Of a stretch of DNA of 64,000 nucleotides, positions 10,258 through 19,463 are shown piece by piece. Numbering within the stretch: the first letter of the stretch is position 1; each line of letters opens with the position of its first letter. Source of the stretch: Devosia sp. (GTDB lineage: Bacteria > Pseudomonadota > Alphaproteobacteria > Rhizobiales > Devosiaceae); assembly GCA_017794705.1 (NCBI GenBank), contig CP051235.1, forward strand, positions 1,241,010 through 1,305,009, written 5' to 3'. The notes beneath the pieces were generated by a model. It was not told the origin of the DNA. It did no database searches and saw nothing but the letters and a program-made list of their open reading frames with translations. Position numbers and translations under genes: made by a program.

Positions 10258-11220
10258 TCAATTGCGATGTGAACCTTTTAGCAACAGCGGTTCCAGCCGG
10301 TCTCCGATACGCCTCATCAGGCCGTCGCGCAACTGCGTATAGGCGGCAAGCCGGTTGTCGCGATTGCCTTCGATCACGGTCGGGTCCTCGGTTTCCCAAT
10401 GCTCGATTTCGGCCGCGTCCAGATGCCGTTCAGCGACGGCTTCACGGGCTTCCTGGGAAAGCGTTACGACCAGATCGAAATGGGTGGCGACAAGTTCGTC
10501 CATCGTGTGAGGCGTGTGGACGGACATGTCGATCCCCAGCGGCGACATGGCCGCCTGCACAAGCCCGTCCGCGACTCCCGAGCGGGCGCCGGCCGAACGG
10601 GCGATCAGCTTGCCGGGGAACAGGTGCCGGGCCAGAGCCGCTGCCATGGGGGAACGGACCGAGTTCATCGAACAGACGAAGAGCACCGTCGGCAAGCCGC
10701 TATCGCGTTCGTCGATGCGGGTGGCATAGGGCTGAATGGCGCAAAGAAGAGTGAACAGACGCCGGGCCGTGTTGGCATCCATTTCAAGCTTGTTATCGAG
10801 CCGCGAACGAAGCAAATCCGCTGCATCATTGTGCAGACCGCGCCTTCCCATATCGACGGCCTCGATCTGGTAGGTCGAGCCGCTCTTGATCGCGTCGTAA
10901 TAGCTTTCACGAACACGGAAATAATCACGGATCAGGCCCCGGAAAGGGGTCAAAGACAGGTAATGCGCGGCAATCGGCTCGAAATTCTCCGGGTTGCGGA
11001 CGTCAAAGACGATGTAGTTGCCAATGATGGAAATATGCAGGGCGAAGGGACCCGTCGCGTCCACGCGTGCGGGGCGAAAGCGGTTCTCTTCGACCAGGTC
11101 GTAAATGGCATTCCGCCACTCATGAACTTCATCGGGATTGGACGAGGTGATGGTATTCGGATCGAGCGTGACGGACACGATCTTGTCAGTCGCCGCGTCG
11201 AGTTTGAGGGGAGCGTTCAT
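10258..11220 (-). CDS. Fused UPF0262 protein and low-molecular-weight phosphatase-like protein
   Basis: One continuous 320-codon frame holds two families that I know as separate neighbouring genes. Residues 1 to about 160 are UPF0262 (DUF2332-independent, function unknown), with TGPFALHISIIGNYIVFDVR and DNKLEMDANTARRLFTLLCA near its end. From about 177 it continues as a low-molecular-weight phosphatase/arsenate reductase-like domain with the P-loop CSMNSVRS (C183, R189, the C-X5-R pattern) and ARSAGARSGVADG. The hisD stop abuts: TGA, TTG, then ATG at 11220, so translation is coupled. Between the domains there is only a short linker and no stop. It lies between hisD and infA, exactly where the two separate genes lie elsewhere. 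Confidence 0.85.
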   Translation of the reverse strand: MNAPLKLDAATDKIVSVTLDPNTITSSNPDEVHEWRNAIYDLVEENRFRPARVDATGPFALHISIIGNYIVFDVRNPENFEPIAAHYLSLTPFRGLIRDYFRVRESYYDAIKSGSTYQIEAVDMGRRGLHNDAADLLRSRLDNKLEMDANTARRLFTLLCAIQPYATRIDERDSGLPTVLFVCSMNSVRSPMAAALARHLFPGKLIARSAGARSGVADGLVQAAMSPLGIDMSVHTPHTMDELVATHFDLVVTLSQEAREAVAERHLDAAEIEHWETEDPTVIEGNRDNRLAAYTQLRDGLMRRIGDRLEPLLLKGSHRN

Positions 11221-11223
11221 CAA

Positions 11224-12516
11224 TCAGCGGTTCAGCCGGATGGAGACCGAGCGCCCGTGGGCCTCGAGGTTCTCAGCTTCGGCGAGCGCGACCGTTGCTC
11301 CGCCCAACTCGGCCAGATTGTCTGGCGTGCATTTGAGAAGCGAGGTGCGTTTCATGAAGTCAATTGTGCCGAGGCCAGAGGCAAAACGGGCTGTGCCGGC
11401 GGTGGGCAGAACGTGGTTTGAGCCGCCGACATAGTCGCCAATGGCTTCAGGCGTGTGATGGCCGAGAAAGACTGCGCCGGCGTTACGGATGCCCTTGACC
11501 AAGGATTCAGGATTGTCGACGGCGAGTTCGAGATGTTCAGGCGCGATGCGATTGGCAAGCTCAAGTGCCTCGTCGAGATCTCGGGCAGTTATGATGGCGC
11601 CGTAATCGCGCCAACCTTCGCTGGTCAGCTCGCGCCGGCGCAAAACGGCCAGTTGCCTGTCGACTTCACCTGCGATGGCGTCAGCCAATTCCGGATCAGT
11701 CGCGATGGCGATAGACTGTGCCCCTGCGCCGTGCTCGGTCTGGGCCAGAAGGTCGGCTGCGACCCAGGCCGGATTGGCGGTTTGATCTGCGATCACCAGC
11801 ACGTCGGAGGGCCCCGCCATCATGTCGATGCCCACCGTGCCGAAGACCTGCCGCTTGGCGGCCGCAACATAGGCGTTGCCCGGTCCGACGATCTTGGCAA
11901 CCGGCGCAATGGTTTGCGTACCGAAAGCGAGGGCGGCAACGGCCTGGGCGCCGCCGATCCGGTAGATTTCCGTCACGCCAGCAATGTTTGCCGCAAGCAA
12001 CACGGCCGGATTGATCTTGCCGTCGGGGGTCGGCACCACCATGGCGATGCGTTCGACACCTGCGACGTTTGCCGGAACCGCATTCATCAAAACCGAAGAG
12101 GGATAAGAGGCAAGTCCACCAGGCACGTAAATGCCGACGGCCTCGACTGCAGTCCATTTTGCGCCCAGACTTACACCAAGCGCATCGGTGTACATGCTGT
12201 CTTCGGGCCTTTGACGGACATGATGCGATTTGATCCGGTCGTGGGCCAGCTGCAGGGCATCGGCCACTTCGTCCGGGACTTCGGCACGCGCGCGGGCAAT
12301 TTCCTCCGAAGTGAATCGCAGCGTCTCGACCGAGAGTTCAAGCCGGTCAAATCTGTTGGTGTAGTCGAGCAGCGCAGCGTCTCCGCGCGCGCGGACATCA
12401 TCAATGATGGCGCGGACGACATCGTCCACTTCAACACTGGCTTCGCGCTTGGCAGCCAAAAGCTCGCTGAAATTAGAAGCAAAATCAGCATCCAGTGTCG
12501 ATAGGCGTTTCGCCAT
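11224..12516 (-). CDS. hisD: Histidinol dehydrogenase
   Basis: A 430-residue zinc enzyme that performs the last two oxidations of histidine synthesis (histidinol to histidine, two NAD). Typical stretches are GIYVPGGLASYPSSVLMNA, VAKIVGPGNAYVAAAKRQV, DLLAQTEHGAGAQS (metal-binding Gln and His) and GGSNHVLPTAGTARF. Length is normal. It is nine bases downstream of the DUF2948 gene and abuts the UPF0262 fusion gene. Confidence 0.97.
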   Translation of the reverse strand: MAKRLSTLDADFASNFSELLAAKREASVEVDDVVRAIIDDVRARGDAALLDYTNRFDRLELSVETLRFTSEEIARARAEVPDEVADALQLAHDRIKSHHVRQRPEDSMYTDALGVSLGAKWTAVEAVGIYVPGGLASYPSSVLMNAVPANVAGVERIAMVVPTPDGKINPAVLLAANIAGVTEIYRIGGAQAVAALAFGTQTIAPVAKIVGPGNAYVAAAKRQVFGTVGIDMMAGPSDVLVIADQTANPAWVAADLLAQTEHGAGAQSIAIATDPELADAIAGEVDRQLAVLRRRELTSEGWRDYGAIITARDLDEALELANRIAPEHLELAVDNPESLVKGIRNAGAVFLGHHTPEAIGDYVGGSNHVLPTAGTARFASGLGTIDFMKRTSLLKCTPDNLAELGGATVALAEAENLEAHGRSVSIRLNR

Positions 12517-12525
12517 GGGGTCCGG

Positions 12526-12963
12526 TCAGTCCTGTTCGAGCGCGTGGGCGGGTTTGCCCTTGGCTGCCCAGGCTGCACCCAAATCCTGCAACCGGGCCTC
12601 AAGGCAATCCACTTTCAACTCAATTGTACCGCCGCCGGCAAAATCGAGCACGATTGTTCCGGATGGATTGTCATTGCTGACGAAGCGGATGGCAAGCAGT
12701 TCCAGCACGCCTTCCTTGGCCTGAAGGTTGATGGCTTTAGAAGTGACATCGCGGACGTAGTCGAAGTGAAGCGCAGTGCGCCGGCGTTCGCCACGACCTC
12801 GAATGTCGCTGGCTTCCCAGACGAACCTGTTCATCAAAAGGGCAAATCGGGAGTCGCTCTTTGACAGACCGATGTCCGAAACCCGCATGACGGCGTCCTG
12901 AGTGAAGGCTGAAATAACCTCCAGGTCCTCGGTGTCGAGCGCGAGAAGTCTCAAGTCTGGCAT
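12526..12963 (-). CDS. DUF2948 family protein
   Basis: A 145-residue uncharacterised protein starting MPDLRLLALDTEDLEVISAF, with RFALLMNRFVWE and a C-terminal LEARLQDLGAAWAAKGKPAHA that match the alphaproteobacterial DUF2948 family found between murA and hisD. The start at 12963 has AAGGAA upstream. No membrane segment or catalytic motif is visible. Function is not known. Confidence 0.85.
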   Translation of the reverse strand: MPDLRLLALDTEDLEVISAFTQDAVMRVSDIGLSKSDSRFALLMNRFVWEASDIRGRGERRRTALHFDYVRDVTSKAINLQAKEGVLELLAIRFVSNDNPSGTIVLDFAGGGTIELKVDCLEARLQDLGAAWAAKGKPAHALEQD

Positions 12964-13050
12964 TTTGCGGCGTTCCTTGCGGCTGGTTGCGCCGAACACA
13001 TGGGGGAGAGGTCCGCAAGTTGCAAGCTTTGCAGCCGATTCATTGGGAAA

Positions 13051-14343
13051 CTAGGCGTCCAGACGCTCTATTTCCGCTCCACAGGCACGCAACTTGTCCT
13101 CGAGGCGTTCGAAGCCGCGATCAAGGTGATAAATGCGGTTGACGATCGTCTCGCCCTTGGCGGCAAGTCCGGCGATGATGAGCGAGACGGAAGCCCTGAG
13201 GTCGGTCGCCATCACCTGCGCGCCACGCAATTCGTTGACGCCTCGGATGGTTGCCACCTGTCCGTCCACCGAAATATCAGCGCCAAAGCGGGCAAGTTCT
13301 GCGACATGCATGAAGCGGTTTTCAAAGATCGTCTCCTTGATCTTGGAAACACCGGCCGACCGGGTCATTAGCGCCATGAACTGCGCCTGCAGATCTGTCG
13401 GAAAACCCGGAAAGGGCTGAGTCTCGACATCGACGGGGCGAATGGGGCCGTTCGGGCCGATGATGCGGACGCCGTCATCTTCATCCGTCACGCTTGCCCC
13501 GGTCAATTCCAGAACATCTAGGGCGGCCCTCAGGTTTTCGGCGCGGGCGCCGCGCAAAAGGATGTTGCCACCCGTCATGGCCGCTGCCATGGCGTATGTG
13601 CCCGTCTCGATACGGTCAGGCAAAACCTCAAACGTGGCGCCGCCAAGCTTCTCCACACCCTCAATGACCAGACGCGGCGTACCGATCCCTGAAATCCTTG
13701 CGCCAAGCGCGATCAGACACTCGGCGAGGTTGCCAATTTCGGGCTCCTGGGCAGCGTTCTCGATGATGGTTGTGCCGTTTGCGAGGGTTGCCGCCATCAT
13801 GACGACATGGGTGGCACCAACGGAGACTTTCGGAAAGCGCAGCTTGGCGCCGACGAGCCCGCCCTTCGGGGCCCTGGCGATGACGTAACCTTCATCGAGT
13901 TCGATTTCAGCACCCAGCGCGCGCAACCCATCAAGATAGAAATCGACCGGCCTTGTACCGATGGCACAGCCGCCGGGCAGCGAAACCTTGGCTTCGTGTT
14001 CTCGAGCCAATAGCGGGCCGATGACCCAGAAGCTGGCCCGCATGGCCGAGACGAGATCGTAGGGGGCGGTCGTGCTGGTGATGCTGGGCGTGTTGAAGCG
14101 CAACGTCTGGCCACCCATTCCATTGAAGCCGGGATCGGAGTCCACCGGCTCGATGGACGTGCCGTGATTCTCCAGAATCAGGTTGAGTTGGCGAACGTCG
14201 GCGAGGCGCGGCACATTGCGCAGGACCAGTTCCTCTTCGGTCAACAAGGAGGCGATCATCAGCGGCAGCGCGGCATTCTTGGCGCCCGAAATGGGCAATT
14301 CGCCGGACAGCGCGTGGCCGCCAACAAGTCGTATGCGTTCCAT
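13051..14343 (-). CDS. murA: UDP-N-acetylglucosamine 1-carboxyvinyltransferase
   Basis: A 430-residue enolpyruvyl transferase that commits UDP-GlcNAc to peptidoglycan synthesis and is the fosfomycin target. The catalytic loop [13 protein letters not shown] places the reactive cysteine at C126, so the enzyme should be fosfomycin-sensitive in this respect. [11 protein letters not shown] near the N-terminus and [13 protein letters not shown] near residue 240 are further family marks. It heads the murA-DUF2948-hisD block. Confidence 0.97.
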   Translation of the reverse strand: MERIRLVGGHALSGELPISGAKNAALPLMIASLLTEEELVLRNVPRLADVRQLNLILENHGTSIEPVDSDPGFNGMGGQTLRFNTPSITSTTAPYDLVSAMRASFWVIGPLLAREHEAKVSLPGGCAIGTRPVDFYLDGLRALGAEIELDEGYVIARAPKGGLVGAKLRFPKVSVGATHVVMMAATLANGTTIIENAAQEPEIGNLAECLIALGARISGIGTPRLVIEGVEKLGGATFEVLPDRIETGTYAMAAAMTGGNILLRGARAENLRAALDVLELTGASVTDEDDGVRIIGPNGPIRPVDVETQPFPGFPTDLQAQFMALMTRSAGVSKIKETIFENRFMHVAELARFGADISVDGQVATIRGVNELRGAQVMATDLRASVSLIIAGLAAKGETIVNRIYHLDRGFERLEDKLRACGAEIERLDA

Positions 14344-14444
14344 GGTCAGTCCACACTCTGGAGTGGTTGCAATCCGGTGTTTAGAGCGTCTTCAGGTATC
14401 CCAGCTTGCAATTTGCCGCAAGCATCAGGGCGATTTTGAGGAGT

Positions 14445-14675
14445 TCAGGATTTATCCGCCGGCAAACCCGTTTTGTCGGATGTTGAATCGCCGGCAGACC
14501 GGACGCGAGCCTGGGATTTCCGGCGCTTGAGGTTTTCTCGCAGTTTTTCGGCGAGCCTTTGTTCGCGGGACTTTTTCGCGCTGTCGCCGGCCATTTCCTG
14601 CGTTCTCACTCCTCCGGTCACCCTGCGCGTCTGTGCCAATTTTTTGGCCTTGCGTCCAGATTGAGCCTGTGGCAC
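14445..14675 (-). CDS. Small basic hypothetical protein
   Basis: A 76-residue (GTG start) or 49-residue (ATG at 14594) lysine/arginine-rich protein. The core SREQRLAEKLRENLKRRKSQAR resembles short conserved proteins seen upstream of murA in Rhizobiales. GGAGGAG lies 14 bases before the internal ATG, so the shorter form may be the real one. No domain is recognised. Function unknown. Confidence 0.55.
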   Translation of the reverse strand: MPQAQSGRKAKKLAQTRRVTGGVRTQEMAGDSAKKSREQRLAEKLRENLKRRKSQARVRSAGDSTSDKTGLPADKS

Positions 14676-14720
14676 TAACGGCCCGGTTTTGCGGGGTCAC
14701 GCCGCCAAAACATCATTTCA

Positions 14721-14795
14721 GCTGCCGTAGCTCAGGGGTAGAGCACTCCCTTGGTAAGGGAGAGGCCGAGAGTTCAAATCTCTCCGGCAGCACCA
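14721..14795 (+). tRNA. tRNA-Thr (anticodon GGT)
   Basis: A 75-base cloverleaf with encoded CCA. Acceptor GCTGCCG/CGGCAGC, D-arm TAGCTCAGGGGTAGAGCA, anticodon stem-loop CTCCC-TTGGTAA-GGGAG, T-arm GAGAGTTCAAATCTCTC. Confidence 0.97.
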
Positions 14796-14844
14796 TTTGC
14801 ATTCCCCAAAGTCAGTTGGGCCTATCACCCGCCAGGCATAGGCC

Positions 14845-14870
14845 CAAAAGAGGCCGGGTCGCCCCGGCCT
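14845..14870 (-). terminator. Rho-independent terminator of the OmpA-family gene
   Basis: AGGCCGGG and CCCGGCCT (8 bp, four-base loop, 14851-14870) form a hairpin that on the minus strand is followed by CTCTTTT. It lies 27 bases past the stop of the OmpA-type lipoprotein gene. Confidence 0.7.
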
Positions 14871-14897
14871 GATTGAATCTTTGTTCGCCGTGTTGGC

Positions 14898-15566
14898 TTA
14901 ACCGGCGCGCAGCGGCGAGATCTGGATCTCGACCCGGCGGTTGGCTGCCTTGCCGGCTTCGGTTGCGTTGGAAGCGATGGGGCTGGATTCGCCCTTGCCA
15001 TCCACATAGAAGCGCCGCGCGTCGACGCCGTTGGCGGCAATGACGTTGGCCACCGCAATGGCGCGCTCGCGTGACAAGTTGAGGTTGAATTGTTCCGACC
15101 CGTCTGAATCAGTGTGGCCGTAAACGTCGACGATCGTGCGATCAAAGCGCTGCATGACCAAAGCGACAGACTGAAGCGTCGAACGGAAGCCCGGGCTGAC
15201 TTCGGAACTGCCGGTCGCAAAGGTGATGTTGGAGGGCATGTTCAGGATAATCTGGTCGCCAACGCGGGTCACGGACACGCCTGTACCCTGCAACTGTGCG
15301 CGCAGTTCCGCTTCCTGTTGATCCATGTAGTTGCCGATAGCACCGCCGGCGAGACCGCCGATGCCTGCGCCGATCAGGGCGCCAATGCGGGCATCACCGC
15401 CCACGGCTGTGCCGATTATGGCGCCGCCGACAGCACCAGTGCCCGCACCGATAAGGGCGCCGCCGGTCGTGTTGGAAATCTGGCTTTCGCCGGTAAACGG
15501 ATTTGTCGTTGTACAGGCCGAAAGCATTGCTGCCGCGGCCACCGCCCCGATAATCTTATACTTCAT
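14898..15566 (-). CDS. OmpA-family glycine-zipper lipoprotein (YiaD-like)
   Basis: A 222-residue envelope protein. MKYKIIGAVAAAAMLSAC ends in a lipobox (LSAC), so lipidation at C18 is expected. A glycine-zipper region rich in GG/IGA repeats covers about residues 30-78. The C-terminal OmpA/MotB domain binds peptidoglycan and contains ITFATGSSEVSPGF, DVYGHTDSDGSEQFN and LSRERA. The start at 15566 has AGAGGG upstream. It probably tethers the outer membrane to the cell wall. Single gene with its own terminator. Confidence 0.92.
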   Translation of the reverse strand: MKYKIIGAVAAAAMLSACTTTNPFTGESQISNTTGGALIGAGTGAVGGAIIGTAVGGDARIGALIGAGIGGLAGGAIGNYMDQQEAELRAQLQGTGVSVTRVGDQIILNMPSNITFATGSSEVSPGFRSTLQSVALVMQRFDRTIVDVYGHTDSDGSEQFNLNLSRERAIAVANVIAANGVDARRFYVDGKGESSPIASNATEAGKAANRRVEIQISPLRAG

Positions 15567-15668
15567 TGGGTTGTCCCTCTTCGTGTACTCGCCGCCTTTA
15601 TCGGCGCCGATTAAGGCAGGATATTGGTTAATCGTCCAGTCCGGGCCGCGAAACAAGGGATGCGGGGC

Positions 15669-16445
15669 CTAGTTGTTGGCCAACCCACCGTCGACGATAA
15701 ATTCCTGTGCGGAGATCAACCGGCTGTCGTCGGCGGCCAGAAATAGCGCCATCCCAGCGATGTCATCAGGCATGACGGATTCATGCAGCGCCTGGCGCTG
15801 TATGTTGGCCGCGATCTTTTCAGGCGTCGTCCAAAGAGCCAGCTGCCGTTCGGTCACCACCGAGCCCGGCACCAGTGTGTTGACGCGAATGCCGTGCGGC
15901 CCCAGATCGCGGGCCATGGATCGAGACAAGCCGTGTGCAGCGGCCTTGGCGGTGGTGTAGACGGGCATGTTTCCCGCCATAAGCATCCAGCTGATCGAAC
16001 CGAAATTGATGATTGAGCCCTTGCCCGCCGCGATCATTCCCGGCGCAACGGCCTGAATGGCGAAGAAGGCGTGCTTGAGATTGACTGCGATTCGCTCGTC
16101 CCAGTATTCGGGGGTGACATCACGCCAGTCGTGGCGGTGGTCATTGGCGGCGTTGTTTACCAGCACCAGCGCATCGCCGTGGAGGCGTGAAAAATCAGCG
16201 ATTGCAGACTGGTAGGCCGGTGTGTCGGTGATGTCGCACGCCAGGAATTGCACATTGTGGCCGGCTTCGGTCAGTTCGGCGGCGAGCGCCGTTCCGTTCT
16301 CCTCGGCAATGTCAACAAATCCAACCTTTGCTCCCTGCCCTGCAAAGCGGCGCACGAGTGCGGCGCCGATGCCTGTGGCGCCGCCAGAGATGACAACAGG
16401 ACAGTCTTCAAGGCTGGGATAGGTAGCGTAGTGAATTTGTGACAC
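15669..16445 (-). CDS. Short-chain dehydrogenase/reductase
   Basis: A 258-residue classical SDR (GTG start at 16445). ISGGATGIGAAL near residues 19-30 is the cofactor loop, LVNNAAN near 95 the NNAG equivalent, NFGSISW and YTTAKAAAHG hold the catalytic Ser, Tyr and Lys, and QEFIVDGGLANN is the C-terminal signature. Closest in feel to sugar 1-dehydrogenases (xylose/arabinose/galactose type), but substrate is not decided by sequence. Flanked by unrelated genes. Confidence 0.87.
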   Translation of the reverse strand: MSQIHYATYPSLEDCPVVISGGATGIGAALVRRFAGQGAKVGFVDIAEENGTALAAELTEAGHNVQFLACDITDTPAYQSAIADFSRLHGDALVLVNNAANDHRHDWRDVTPEYWDERIAVNLKHAFFAIQAVAPGMIAAGKGSIINFGSISWMLMAGNMPVYTTAKAAAHGLSRSMARDLGPHGIRVNTLVPGSVVTERQLALWTTPEKIAANIQRQALHESVMPDDIAGMALFLAADDSRLISAQEFIVDGGLANN

Positions 16446-16533
16446 GCGCCTGCCCTTCCCGCACCGCGACCGAACTCAAGCGAAGAGCTAGCGCAAGCGA
16501 TCGGGACGGGCAAGGCACTGTGTTCAAATGCTT

Positions 16534-17835
16534 CTAGGCTGCGACCTCGTCAGGATGACGGGCTTCAATTTGCTCAAGCAGCGGCATGATGCGGTCGACA
16601 TTTTCGATGTGCCGCTGTTCCATGGAGAAGCTCATGGCCAGATTGTCACGGCCCGGACAGAAGGTGCAGATGTTCACGCCATCGTGCCAGGCACCGCAGA
16701 AGATCGGTTCGATCACACCATTGGTCAGGCTGCCGTAAGTCCGGTGCGGAGGCACCAGTGTCAACACGACGTGGGTATTGCCGTTGAAGCGCCAGAAGCG
16801 CTTCGGCGGAATGGCGGGAAGGATGCGATTCAGCGCACGCAAGGTTCCGAACATGGCGTTGATCATGGTCTGGAACTTGGTGATGTCTTTCTGCTCGATC
16901 TGGTCGACAGTCTTGTCGACTTCGCGGGCGTAAGCCTCGAAATTGTCCATCACCGTGAACTTGGCCTCGAGGGCCCGCACACGGAAGAAGTCGTCATCTG
17001 CGCTGGTCCGCTTTGTGTCCAGCATCGTGTAGGCGGCACCGATGACCTTCTGGGACCAGATCTTGTCCTTGCCCTCGCCGTTGAGCGCGTAGGTGACGAG
17101 CGCGAAATAGAGCGAGCGCTGGCGTACGCCGAGCTTATTGGCCAGATGGCGAAGCCGGTGGCGGCTGATCGCCAGAGTCTTGAAGCCGAAGGGCTGTTCT
17201 TTCGGCGCCATCAGCAGTGCGATGCCGAGGTACATGCCGGTCATCAGCCAGGCCCGCAGAATGCTCGAAGCTCGCTGCAGGAAGCTGATCTTGTTGGACT
17301 TGTCCGACATGATGCCGTGACCGGCCGACTGCGAACGGGTCATGAGGGCGGAATCAGAGCCTTCCATGACAGCGTGGCTGGCGCGGACCTGAATGAGAGC
17401 GGAGCGGCCATGTTCATCCGGACCGTTGCGCAATTGCACAACCATGACGCGGAACAGCGGCAGGTCTTCGCGTTCGTAGATATCTTCGCTCTTTGAAATC
17501 CACTTGTCGGGATAGCCGTCAAAACTATCGACCGTTTCGACCGAAGTGATGGCGTCAAGAACGTGCTTGGGGAAAGGCTGGCCGGGCTTTGCGCCCATAA
17601 ATCCGTGGGTCAGTTGCGGGGCGAGGGAAACCATCTCCGCGACCAGATTTCCAATGCCGTCCTTGTCGAAGGTCCGCGTTGACCAAGCCGTGTAAAACAC
17701 GGTGTCGCGGCCCTTGTACAAAAACCACTGGAAATTGGTGAACAAGGCCTGGGGATCGTTCTGGACGGCAACGCGGGCCCTCTCCAGTACATCCACCTGG
17801 TCCGCCGGGAAACTTGCGGACGAAAAACTCTTCAT
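16534..17835 (-). CDS. Acyltransferase-like protein, paralog 1 (WS/DGAT or condensation-like fold)
   Basis: A 433-residue protein that I do not recognise as a named family, but it has the marks of CoA-dependent acyltransferases. RASHAVMEGSDSAL (H154) resembles the HHxxxDG active site of wax-ester synthase/DGAT enzymes, with Glu in place of Asp and one His. The C-terminal VLTLVPPHRTYGSLTNG and PIFCGAWHDGVNICTFCPG resemble the DFG-side structural region of that fold. A hydrophobic stretch near residue 190-210 (AWLMTGMYLGIALLM) may touch the membrane. It is 80 bases downstream of a paralog and likely co-transcribed. The start ATG at 17835 is chosen because the paralog alignment begins there. Function inferred only at fold level. 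Confidence 0.6.
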   Translation of the reverse strand: MKSFSSASFPADQVDVLERARVAVQNDPQALFTNFQWFLYKGRDTVFYTAWSTRTFDKDGIGNLVAEMVSLAPQLTHGFMGAKPGQPFPKHVLDAITSVETVDSFDGYPDKWISKSEDIYEREDLPLFRVMVVQLRNGPDEHGRSALIQVRASHAVMEGSDSALMTRSQSAGHGIMSDKSNKISFLQRASSILRAWLMTGMYLGIALLMAPKEQPFGFKTLAISRHRLRHLANKLGVRQRSLYFALVTYALNGEGKDKIWSQKVIGAAYTMLDTKRTSADDDFFRVRALEAKFTVMDNFEAYAREVDKTVDQIEQKDITKFQTMINAMFGTLRALNRILPAIPPKRFWRFNGNTHVVLTLVPPHRTYGSLTNGVIEPIFCGAWHDGVNICTFCPGRDNLAMSFSMEQRHIENVDRIMPLLEQIEARHPDEVAA

Positions 17836-17915
17836 GGGTGCGCCCCCTAGACTACTACGTTTCGTTAACCTACCGGCAGTTTCCGGAAGCTTCAAGCTTC
17901 AGTTGACCCGATGGT

Positions 17916-19187
17916 TTACGCCGGTTGGGTGGACTGTTGCCGCAAAATCACACCGATTTCATTGACGTGGCGCAAGTTTGCGGTTTGCGCGAAGAAGTTG
18001 AAACTCGTCTTCGTGCGTCCCGGAACGATGACGCAGGCATTTGCGCCCTCAAGCGCCGCGCCGGCGTAAACCGGTTCCAGAAGATGCGAAGTCAGGGCGC
18101 CGCCAAGCCGGTGCGGCGGAATCAGACCCAGAACCGCCTCGTAGGGCATGAAATTGAAAACGCGTTGCCGGTACAGGTTCGGCCAACGTCTGTGCAGCCA
18201 GCGGTGCGCCGAAAGGGCCGAAGCGTTCAGCGCGTCGTTGAATCCTGAAGTTCTGGTCTCACTGATCGCTAAGTGCGCTTCGATCTTGCGCGCGAGGTGT
18301 GCCAGGTCTTGATCGGCAGGGAACGCGGCGAACAACATGCGCATGTGCATGAACCCTCCACTTTTTGCCTCCCCGCCTGCATCGATGGCCGAGTATGTGG
18401 TGCTGATGGATTTCTTTCTGCCCAGCGCGGCACGTCCGAAGAGCCCGATGAGGCCAAGTGCGAAAAGAAGAGCCCTTTGGCGTACCTCCAGTTGTTTTGC
18501 GATATCTGACAGTTGCTTCCGGTCGGCAACGAAACTTGCGTAGCCAAATGGGCCAGGACGTAAATCAAACAAACTGGCGGCGAGCAAATGGCCAAAGGCG
18601 GCCGGACCTCCGAGCGCCTTGCCCACAAAGGCAGCAAGGGCCAACTGACCGTTTTCCACCAGACCTTTCGACCCCGACGCTATCGGCAGAGCAAAGGACT
18701 GATCCCGGGATGTGGACCGCGTTCGGCTCAGGAGCGCCGAGTCGGCGCCCTCCACGAGCGCGTGGGAGACCTGAACCAGGACAAAACCAGCCCTGCCCTG
18801 TGCGTCGGCACCATTGCTGCGCACCGCCGCGCGGATGCGGAACATGGGCAGTTCGGGCCTATCGTTGATATCGCAGGATTGATTGATCCAGCGGTCAGGA
18901 AAATCCTCAAGGCTTTCAACTTGTTCCAGATGTGAGATCGAGGCAAACAACTGCTCGATCGACCTGTCATCCGCCGCAACAGACTCGAACCCGAGCATGA
19001 GTTGCGGCGCCAGTTGCACAAGCCTGTTTGTCGTTGTGACCAAGTCTTTGGAAGTAAGCGTCCGGCTTGAAAAGGCACCGAAAAAAGCAATATTGCGCTG
19101 GTGGTACATGTACCACTGCATGTTGCTCAGAGTGTCGAGACTGGGCATTCGGTCTGCAGTCGACGGCGGCTGCACTCCACGCTCCAC
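17916..19187 (-). CDS. Acyltransferase-like protein, paralog 2
   Basis: A 423-residue homolog of the downstream gene. Shared stretches include FSSRTLTSKDL against WSTRTFDKDGI, APQLMLGF against APQLTHGF, VSHALVEGADSALLSR against ASHAVMEGSDSALMTR (H142), and IPPHRLGGALTS against VPPHRTYGSLTN. The active-site-like HxxxEG is therefore conserved in both. The GTG at 19187 is taken as start; the ATG at 19148 is an alternative. It is transcribed divergently from hemA, and an FNR-type box lies about 57 bases upstream of the GTG, well placed to activate this operon. Probably arose by tandem duplication. Confidence 0.6.
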   Translation of the reverse strand: MERGVQPPSTADRMPSLDTLSNMQWYMYHQRNIAFFGAFSSRTLTSKDLVTTTNRLVQLAPQLMLGFESVAADDRSIEQLFASISHLEQVESLEDFPDRWINQSCDINDRPELPMFRIRAAVRSNGADAQGRAGFVLVQVSHALVEGADSALLSRTRSTSRDQSFALPIASGSKGLVENGQLALAAFVGKALGGPAAFGHLLAASLFDLRPGPFGYASFVADRKQLSDIAKQLEVRQRALLFALGLIGLFGRAALGRKKSISTTYSAIDAGGEAKSGGFMHMRMLFAAFPADQDLAHLARKIEAHLAISETRTSGFNDALNASALSAHRWLHRRWPNLYRQRVFNFMPYEAVLGLIPPHRLGGALTSHLLEPVYAGAALEGANACVIVPGRTKTSFNFFAQTANLRHVNEIGVILRQQSTQPA

Positions 19188-19237
19188 TGTTTTGTCCGCA
19201 GCAAAAGACTAGCCACCCGTTCAAATCTCCGCAATCA

Positions 19238-19251
19238 TTGACCTGTGTCAA
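19238..19251. promoter_or_regulatory. FNR/FixK-type box between hemA and the acyltransferase-like genes
   Basis: TTGACCTGTGTCAA is a symmetrical match to the TTGA-N6-TCAA site of Fnr/FixK/Anr regulators. Its centre is 57 bases from the start of the divergent paralog gene and 219 bases from the hemA start. FnrL control of hemA is known in Rhodobacter, so regulation in either direction by low oxygen is plausible. Confidence 0.6.
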
Positions 19252-19463
19252 AACATCTGCTTTCGACATGCGCCAGATTGGCAGCACACGGAAGCGGAAT
19301 GACTTTGTGATCCAATGTCATGGTTGCCTTCGTTGTTGAGGCGGCTATCGTGCAGCGCGGCATATCGTCCAGTTGCATGTTGAGGACCGAAACTCATATG
19401 TGTCTGCGGCGGGCTTGACCCGGCGCAACGGTTGGTCAGGAAGCGAGAGGCTGGGTCCCGGTC

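Noticed and set aside
11455..12504. 349-codon plus-strand open frame opposite hisD
   Set aside because: hisD is certain on the other strand; the plus frame lacks a ribosome site and any recognisable motif.
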